A stretch of DNA of 64,000 nucleotides from NCBI RefSeq assembly GCF_900166655.1, contig NZ_FVZB01000007.1, positions 1,240,001-1,304,000 on the forward strand. Direction: 5' to 3'. Within the stretch, counting starts at the first letter, position 1. Every line of letters starts with the position of its first letter. The notes under the pieces were generated by a model. The model was not told the origin of the DNA. It saw nothing but the letters and a program-made list of their open reading frames with translations, and did not search any database. The DNA comes from Halobacillus hunanensis. Its GTDB lineage: Bacteria > Bacillota > Bacilli > Bacillales > Halobacillaceae. Of this stretch, positions 58,297 through 64,000 are shown one piece after another. The position numbers and the translations under genes are program-made.

Positions 58297-60939
58297 TTAT
58301 GCTTTAAGTTCTTTGATTCGAGCTTCTACTTTACCACGTTTATCCAGGTAATCCTGTTCTTTCTTACGTTCTTCTTCGACAACGTGCTCAGGAGCTTTAT
58401 TCACAAATCCTTCATTTGAAAGTTTTTTCTGAACACGATCTACTTCTTTATCCCACTTGTGCCATTCGTTTTCTAAGCGTTTAATTTCGTCATCAATATT
58501 AATTAAGCCAGCAAGAGGAAGGTAAAGTTCCGCACCTGTTATTACCGCAGACATTGCTTTTCCAGGCGCTTTAAGATCAGTACCAATAGTAAGTTCACTA
58601 GGGTTACAGAAACGCTCCAAATAGCTTCGGTTTTTCTCGAGTTCTTCAGCCACAGTCTCGTCTTTGGCCTGAATCAACAATTGAATTTCCTTGGACATTG
58701 GTGTATCAACTTCAGCTCGGATATTACGGACAGAACGAATGATCGCTACTAAACGTTCCATTTCCGCAACGGCCGTTTTGTTGTGATGTTCCTTTTTCAC
58801 CTGCGGCCAGGCAGCCTGCGTGATCGATTCTCCTTTATGAGGCAAGTGCTGCCAGATTTCTTCCGTAATAAACGGCATAAACGGATGGAGCATACGCATA
58901 ATTTGATCTAAGGTGTATGCTAAGATCGAACGTGTTGTATGAATGCGGGCTTCATCTTCCCCGTAGAGTGGAAGTTTGGCCATTTCGATATACCAGTCAC
59001 AAAACTCATCCCATATGAAGTTGTATAAGTGACGGCCTGCTTCTCCAAATTCATATTTGTCGATATTGCGCGTTACCTGATCAATTGTTTCATTTAAACG
59101 AGTGAGAATCCAATCATCAGCCACTGATTTTTCACCGGATAAATCAATGTCTTCATAGGTTAAATCACCCATATTCATTAAAGCAAACCGTGAAGCATTC
59201 CAAATCTTATTAGCAAAATTCCACGTGGACTCAACTTTCTCCCACTGGAAGCGCAGGTCCTGACCTGGAGCGGAGCCGGTGGAAAGGAAGTAACGCAATG
59301 AATCAGCCCCGTATTTCTCGATTACATCCATTGGGTCTACTCCGTTACCAAGCGACTTACTCATCTTGCGACCTTCTGCATCACGAACGAGTCCATGAAT
59401 GAGCACATCTTCAAATGGACGACGGTCAGTAAATTCAATCGACTGAAAAATCATCCGGCTGACCCAGAAGAATATAATATCGTACCCTGTAACAAGCGCA
59501 TTGGTAGGGAAGTATCGCTGGAAATCTGCATTATCTTCTGCAGGCCACCCCATCGTAGAGAACGGCCATAAAGCGGACGAAAACCAAGTATCAAGTACAT
59601 CTTCATCCTGTTTCCAATTCTCAGGATCCGCAGGAGCTTTCTTTCCCACATAAATTTCGCCAGTTTCTTTATGGTACCAGGCAGGAATTCTATGTCCCCA
59701 CCAAAGCTGACGGGAAATACACCAATCACGAATGTTCTCCATCCAGCGCAAGTATGTTTTCTCAAAACGGTCCGGGACGAAATGAACTTTATCATTACTG
59801 TTTTGTAAGTTTATGGCTTGTTTTGCGAGCGGCTCCATATTAACAAACCATTGTGTGGATAAATACGGTTCCACCACAGCTCCACTTCGCTCAGAATGAC
59901 CAACAGAGTGCAGATGGTCTTCAATTTCAAAAAGAACGCCTTCTGCTTGCAAGTCCTTGACAATTTGTTTACGACACTCAAATCGATCCATACCCTGATA
60001 TTGCGCAGCCTGATCATTCATCGTCCCATCTTCATTCATAACCAGGACACGTTTCAAATTATGGCGGTTACCAATTTCAAAATCATTAGGATCATGCGCT
60101 GGGGTAATTTTAACCGCTCCCGATCCAAATTCCATTTCCACATAGTCATCCGCCACGATTTCCAGTTCCCGCCCAATGATTGGCAGAATTGCTTTCTTAC
60201 CAATGAGGTGTTTGTATCGATCATCCTCAGGGTGAACAGCAATTGCGGTATCTCCAAGCATTGTCTCCGGACGGGTTGTAGCAATCTCTATCGTACCTTC
60301 TCCATCCTTTAAAGGATAGCGCATGTGATAAAAAGCACCCTGGACATCCTTGTATTCCACCTCTATATCTGAGAGTGCTGTTTTTGTCGCTGGGTCCCAG
60401 TTGATTATATATTCTCCACGGTAAATCAAATCTTTTTCATAAAGTTTTACAAACACTTCCTTAACAGCATCTGATAATCCATCATCAAGTGTAAAGCGCT
60501 CACGTGAGTAATCGAGCCCTAGACCCAATTTTTCCCATTGGGTTCGAATAAATTGGGCGTATTCCTTCTTCCATTCCCATGACTTCTCTAGAAAGTCCTC
60601 TCGCCCAAGATCATAGCGAGTGGTGCCCTGTTCTTTAAGTTTCGCTTCCACCTTTGCCTGTGTAGCAATGCCGGCATGATCCATCCCAGGGAGCCAAAGC
60701 ACGTCATATCCTTGCATGCGTTTAACGCGTGTCAAAATATCTTGTAATGTCGTATCCCAGGCATGACCTAAGTGCAGTTTACCGGTAACATTCGGCGGCG
60801 GAATAACAATAGTATAAGGTTCTTTATTTTTATCACCTGTCGCTTCAAAAAATTTGCCGTCTACCCAGTATTGGTAGCGATCCTTTTCGACTGCAGCCGG
60901 ATCATATTTTGTTGGCATGGTTACATCATTTTGCTCCAT
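58297..60939 (-). CDS. valS: Valine--tRNA ligase
   Basis: An 880-residue class Ia synthetase. [15 protein letters not shown] (HIGH motif, about 48-57), an editing domain (about 195-330) with [22 protein letters not shown] (about 526-534), an anticodon domain and a C-terminal coiled coil (about 812-880) typical of bacterial ValRS. AAGGAGG precedes the ATG. A T-box with a GUC specifier lies upstream. Confidence 0.98.
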   Translation of the reverse strand: MEQNDVTMPTKYDPAAVEKDRYQYWVDGKFFEATGDKNKEPYTIVIPPPNVTGKLHLGHAWDTTLQDILTRVKRMQGYDVLWLPGMDHAGIATQAKVEAKLKEQGTTRYDLGREDFLEKSWEWKKEYAQFIRTQWEKLGLGLDYSRERFTLDDGLSDAVKEVFVKLYEKDLIYRGEYIINWDPATKTALSDIEVEYKDVQGAFYHMRYPLKDGEGTIEIATTRPETMLGDTAIAVHPEDDRYKHLIGKKAILPIIGRELEIVADDYVEMEFGSGAVKITPAHDPNDFEIGNRHNLKRVLVMNEDGTMNDQAAQYQGMDRFECRKQIVKDLQAEGVLFEIEDHLHSVGHSERSGAVVEPYLSTQWFVNMEPLAKQAINLQNSNDKVHFVPDRFEKTYLRWMENIRDWCISRQLWWGHRIPAWYHKETGEIYVGKKAPADPENWKQDEDVLDTWFSSALWPFSTMGWPAEDNADFQRYFPTNALVTGYDIIFFWVSRMIFQSIEFTDRRPFEDVLIHGLVRDAEGRKMSKSLGNGVDPMDVIEKYGADSLRYFLSTGSAPGQDLRFQWEKVESTWNFANKIWNASRFALMNMGDLTYEDIDLSGEKSVADDWILTRLNETIDQVTRNIDKYEFGEAGRHLYNFIWDEFCDWYIEMAKLPLYGEDEARIHTTRSILAYTLDQIMRMLHPFMPFITEEIWQHLPHKGESITQAAWPQVKKEHHNKTAVAEMERLVAIIRSVRNIRAEVDTPMSKEIQLLIQAKDETVAEELEKNRSYLERFCNPSELTIGTDLKAPGKAMSAVITGAELYLPLAGLINIDDEIKRLENEWHKWDKEVDRVQKKLSNEGFVNKAPEHVVEEERKKEQDYLDKRGKVEARIKELKA

Positions 60940-60972
60940 GAATCTGTTCCTCCTTTAATACTTTCGTGAAAT

Positions 60973-61234
60973 AAAAAAATCCCCTTCATCCTCAAAAAGG
61001 ACGAAAGAGATTACTATCCGTGGTACCACCTTTATTCACAGGGAATTCCCTGCACACTTCATAAATTCTTAACGGCTTTGAACCGGCTTCTTCTACTTAA
61101 CATTCAAAGAAACTGCATCCAGGGCGACCTTCCATCAATAAACTGACTAGGAAACTTCCAGCATATGTTTCCCTCTCTGAAGCGCTTATTCATGTACTCT
61201 TCCCTATCACGGCATTTCACATATAGGTATTCTT
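60973..61234 (-). promoter_or_regulatory. T-box leader of valS (specifier GUC)
   Basis: Antiterminator core AAGGTGGTACCACGG (about 61018-61032) and a terminator made of AATCTCTTTCGTCC and GGATGAAGGGGATT with a run of seven T (60973-60979). Stem I contains AGAGAGGG and a loop reading GGAAG-GTC-G, placing the Val codon at 61126-61128. Seen: motifs; inferred: exact specifier and 5' end. Confidence 0.92.
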
Positions 61235-61240
61235 TTTCAT

Positions 61241-61270
61241 ATTGTATATAGAATTCACTGATAAAGTCAA
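61241..61270 (-). promoter_or_regulatory. Sigma-A promoter of valS
   Basis: TTGACT (61270-61265), an 18-base spacer and TACAAT (61246-61241) on the minus strand ahead of the T-box. Confidence 0.72.
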
Positions 61271-61382
61271 CTTTTTTTATTCTTTTAGGCTTTATTCTTT
61301 GTTTGATCAGCAAACCTGTGATTTAAATAACTGGTGCTATGCAAATTCATGAACGTTTAATTTTGACTAAGGAGGAACTCTC

Positions 61383-61571
61383 ATGAGTCGATTTTATCGC
61401 TACCGGCTCCCGCCATGGTGCAGACATTGGCTGTTTATTATTGAAAGAGCTATTCTGCCCATTATGATTTATCAGCTGTTTCGAACCATATTTTGGCCAA
61501 CTACACTTGATGTCTTCTTAACAGGTATTTTCATCGGTTTATATATAGCTTTCCATTTAAAATGGATTTAA
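61383..61571 (+). CDS. Small two-helix membrane protein
   Basis: A 62-residue protein with two predicted membrane helices (about 15-35 and 42-60) and a basic N-terminus MSRFYRYRLPPWCRHW. The AAGGAGGAA site seven bases before the ATG is strong, and the gene fills the gap between the valS promoter and the convergent spoVID. Its stop overlaps the spoVID stop by four bases. It may correspond to the small B. subtilis membrane protein YszA of this region; I am not sure of that. Function unknown. Confidence 0.7.
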   Translation: MSRFYRYRLPPWCRHWLFIIERAILPIMIYQLFRTIFWPTTLDVFLTGIFIGLYIAFHLKWI

Positions 61572-62596
61572 TGCGGAATATAAACGATTTGTCCTGGGCT
61601 TACATCTTCTTCGAGGTTATTAATCTTCTCGATTTGTTTAACAGGAACTTCATATCTTTCCGCAATCATTTCAACAGTTTCATTATCTTGTGCGATATAC
61701 ATTTTCATTTTCGTATAGGAATCTTCTCGGTTAGGAAAGAGATGTTTAAAAATTTGTTTAATCCCGTTCACACCAGCTGAGGGGGAGGTTTCTTCCCCGT
61801 TTTCATTTTCTTCCCCTTCTTGATATGAAGTGAAATTGGAATGGGGAGGGGCTTCACTCGCATGTACATGATTTGTGGTCCCTTCCCATTCACTAGTGCT
61901 TTCAGAGGAAATCTCCTGAATATGCTCGATTTTATTTTCTTTAAAATAATCCGATAAACTTTGTGACTTCTTATAAGTCCATCTTCCCTCTTCATTCTCC
62001 TGCTCTTCTACATCCTCTAATTGCTCAGGTTCCTGTAACTTGCGATGTTCCTGAATATCAAAAACCGGGGTATCAGGCCTCTCGGGTTCTTCTTGGTTAA
62101 AGTCCATTGGCCCAACCGTCAATGATTCATCAAATACTTCTTGCTCAGGAGCTGGCGAGGCCTGCTCTTGTCTCAAACCATTTATATTAAGTTGGGCTTC
62201 TAGTCTAAGATGGTGTTCAGCAGGAATTTCATAGTCAAAGCTTTCAATGTTAATATGAACATCGTCCGCGTCGTCTACCCTATCTGCAGGAATGGTCACT
62301 TCAACCGGAAAGGAATGAGAAAACTCGTAAACCCCTTCCTCCCCCCTCTCTACTAAATCTACTACCCGACCTGATTGAATCGGAGCCGTATCTGCATACT
62401 TATCCTCTTCTTGCCCTGGCATATATTCACCTGCCAGAATGACGGTTCCTTTTAACCGAACTTCATCCCCTAAATCTTCAAGCGTGATTTCCGGTTCTAA
62501 AGATATGCCGAGCAGTTCACGAACACCCTGTCCTCCCTTAAATTGTAAGGATTCATTTAAATAAAATGAAAAGACCTGTTCTTCTTGATTACCCAC
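61568..62596 (-). CDS. spoVID: Stage VI sporulation protein D (SpoVID)
   Basis: A 342-residue spore-coat encasement protein. An N-terminal beta-rich domain (about 1-150, FSFYLNESLQFKGGQGV) is followed by an acidic, low-complexity middle (about 150-290) and a C-terminal LysM domain (about 297-342, IAQDNETVEMIAERYEV). SpoVID binds SafA and SpoIVA. The start is GTG at 62596 with GGGAGGGG upstream. It lies between valS and hemL as in B. subtilis, but the intervening ysxE kinase gene is missing here. Confidence 0.9.
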   Translation of the reverse strand: MGNQEEQVFSFYLNESLQFKGGQGVRELLGISLEPEITLEDLGDEVRLKGTVILAGEYMPGQEEDKYADTAPIQSGRVVDLVERGEEGVYEFSHSFPVEVTIPADRVDDADDVHINIESFDYEIPAEHHLRLEAQLNINGLRQEQASPAPEQEVFDESLTVGPMDFNQEEPERPDTPVFDIQEHRKLQEPEQLEDVEEQENEEGRWTYKKSQSLSDYFKENKIEHIQEISSESTSEWEGTTNHVHASEAPPHSNFTSYQEGEENENGEETSPSAGVNGIKQIFKHLFPNREDSYTKMKMYIAQDNETVEMIAERYEVPVKQIEKINNLEEDVSPGQIVYIPH

Positions 62597-62703
62597 TCTA
62601 TCGTCCCCTCCCTATTTAAAATCAACATAGTTGTTTAATACACCATATGCACAACTCTGTCTTATATACATCATTTAGCGAGAGAACAGCATTTTCGTTG
62701 CAC

Positions 62704-62736
62704 AAAAAAAGAACACCATCTTTTACGATGATGTCC
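62704..62736 (-). terminator. Terminator after hemL
   Basis: GGACATCATC and GATGGTGTTC pair (10 bp with two G-U, six-base loop), then a run of seven T on the minus strand. Confidence 0.75.
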
Positions 62737-62749
62737 CTTTTGAGCAACT

Positions 62750-64000
62750 CTATAATGAGGCGAAAACTTTCTCAGCCGCTTTAATTGTATATTCAATATC
62801 TTCCTCTGTATGAGCAGCCGATAAGAAAATCCCTTCGAATTGAGATGGTGGCAGAAAGATTCCTTCTTCAATCATGCCACGATAGTAGGTAGAGAACATT
62901 TCCAAATCTGATGCATTAGCACTTTCAAAATTCGTGACTGGTTGATTTGTAAAAAAGAATCCAACCATAGAGCCTGCACGATTCACAGTTAAAGGAACCT
63001 GATGCTCTGTTGCTGCGGCAGTGAACCCTTCAATTAGACGATCCACTTTTTTACTGATTTGCTCGTATGCTTCCTCGTCCATTGCCTTCAAGGTCTCGTA
63101 CCCAGCTGTCATAGCTAATGGGTTCCCCGATAGAGTCCCAGCCTGATAAATCTCTCCAACAGGTGCTACACTTTCCATGATTGCACGCTTTCCGCCGTAA
63201 GCACCTACAGGTAGCCCCCCGCCGATCACCTTACCTAGACAAGTCATATCAGGAGTAACGCCAAAATGTCCCTGGGCACTATTGTAACCTACGCGAAATC
63301 CTGTCATGACTTCGTCAAAAATAAGTACAGTTTCATGCTCTTGTGTTATTGACCGCAAGCCTGTTAGAAACTCTTCAGTAGGGGGCACAACACCCATATT
63401 ACCTGAGACGGGCTCCACAATGACAGCTGCCAAGTCATCACCGTACTGTTCAAATACATAACGTACACTTTCCAGGTCATTATAAGGGACAGTAATCGTA
63501 TTTTTAGCAATCGATTCCGGTACACCAGGTGAATCCGGCAGCCCTAGCGTAGCCACACCAGAACCTGCCTTAATCAACAAGGAATCACCGTGTCCATGGT
63601 AATTTCCTTCAAACTTAAGTATTTTGTTACGACCGGTATAACCTCTTGCCACCCGCAATGCACTCATCGTAGCCTCTGTTCCTGAGTTCACCATCCGGAG
63701 CATTTCGATCGATGGCACTCGGTCAATCACAAGCTGCGCTAACTTATTCTCAATTAAAGTTGGTGTACCAAAGCTTGTCCCAAGCTCTGTCGCTTTCTTA
63801 AGCGACTCTACAACCCGGTCATCCGCATGACCAAGAATTAAGGGGCCCCAGCTTAATACATAATCAATATACTCTTGCCCGTCGATGTCATTGATTTTAG
63901 ACCCTTTTCCTCGCTCCATAAAAATTGGATTCATATTTACTGATTTAAAGGCACGGACGGGGGAGTTTACCCCTCCCGGCATTAAATCAACTGCCTCTTT
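62750..64000 (-). CDS. hemL: Glutamate-1-semialdehyde 2,1-aminomutase (N-terminus beyond window)
   Basis: 417 codons of a PLP enzyme that makes 5-aminolevulinate for haem. The frame continues through the window edge ([18 protein letters not shown]), so the true start is outside and the Met at 63982 is internal. Seen: [30 protein letters not shown], the PLP lysine in [17 protein letters not shown] and [16 protein letters not shown]. It likely closes the hemAXCDBL cluster known from Bacillus. Confidence 0.97.
   Translation of the reverse strand, partial: KEAVDLMPGGVNSPVRAFKSVNMNPIFMERGKGSKINDIDGQEYIDYVLSWGPLILGHADDRVVESLKKATELGTSFGTPTLIENKLAQLVIDRVPSIEMLRMVNSGTEATMSALRVARGYTGRNKILKFEGNYHGHGDSLLIKAGSGVATLGLPDSPGVPESIAKNTITVPYNDLESVRYVFEQYGDDLAAVIVEPVSGNMGVVPPTEEFLTGLRSITQEHETVLIFDEVMTGFRVGYNSAQGHFGVTPDMTCLGKVIGGGLPVGAYGGKRAIMESVAPVGEIYQAGTLSGNPLAMTAGYETLKAMDEEAYEQISKKVDRLIEGFTAAATEHQVPLTVNRAGSMVGFFFTNQPVTNFESANASDLEMFSTYYRGMIEEGIFLPPSQFEGIFLSAAHTEEDIEYTIKAAEKVFASL

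Noticed and set aside
61104-61313. Minus-strand frame of 69 codons
   Set aside because: It runs through the valS promoter and Stem I of the T-box, which explain the sequence.
62750-63982. Reading hemL as complete with the Met at 63982 as start
   Set aside because: The family has further residues before [12 protein letters not shown], and the frame is open to the window edge, so this Met is internal.

Overview
This is a 64 kb piece of core chromosome from a low-GC, endospore-forming Bacillota bacterium of the family Bacillaceae. Gene order follows Bacillus subtilis closely from alaS through recD2, mnmA, cymR, hisS-aspS, relA, secDF, ruvAB, safA, spo0B-obg, spoIVFA/B, minCD and mreBCD to comC, folC, valS, spoVID and hemL. 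Three features fit a salt-adapted genus such as Halobacillus, Pontibacillus or Virgibacillus better than B. subtilis itself: a NhaD/ArsB-type antiporter gene, an RNase E/G gene between spoIVFB and rplU, and palindromic intergenic repeats. The genus is an inference from gene order and protein similarity remembered from these families, not from a search. Almost every gene is on the minus strand. || Layout. 1-8.6 kb: start of alaS behind a T-box, an AI-2E-type permease, a zinc-ribbon protein, a TIM-barrel protein, recD2, a TPR protein, and the thiolation/sulfur group mnmA, cysteine desulfurase and cymR. 8.6-11.7 kb: a plus-strand island with rarA and an RsfA-type regulator, flanked by palindromic repeats, followed by a 6S RNA gene on the minus strand. 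11.7-20.3 kb: the hisS-aspS operon behind a T-box, a plus-strand cell-wall amidase, then dtd, relA and apt. 20.3-30.4 kb: recJ, a LapA-domain protein, secDF, comN, spoVB, a DUF421 protein, the antiporter, a small membrane protein and yajC. 30.4-37.6 kb: tgt, queA, a DUF2905 protein, ruvB, ruvA, bofC, yebC, a YhcN-type lipoprotein and nadE. 37.6-41.5 kb: a repeat resembling a MITE, a CotS-like kinase, safA, pheA and pheB. 41.5-51.8 kb: obg, spo0B, rpmA, prp, rplU with its leader, rng, spoIVFB/A, minD/C and mreD/C/B. 51.9-64 kb: radC, maf, a SpoIIB-like SPOR protein, comC, a diguanylate cyclase, folC, valS behind a T-box, a small membrane protein, spoVID and the truncated hemL. || How the parts connect. 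Three T-box leaders tie synthetase expression to uncharged tRNA; the readable specifiers are GCU for alaS, GUC for valS, and an overlapping GAC/CAU for hisS-aspS. Sulfur from the desulfurase feeds MnmA, and CymR is the cysteine regulator next door. Spore genes are numerous (bofC, spoIVFA/B, spo0B, safA, spoVID, spoVB, spoIIB-like, rsfA-like), so the organism almost certainly sporulates. L27 keeps the cleavable N-terminus of Bacillota and its protease gene prp lies between rpmA and rplU. || I found no phage, insertion sequence with transposase, CRISPR array, defence island or biosynthetic cluster, and no tRNA or rRNA gene. The most interesting items are non-coding: the 6S RNA, the dual-codon T-box and three structured intergenic repeats.
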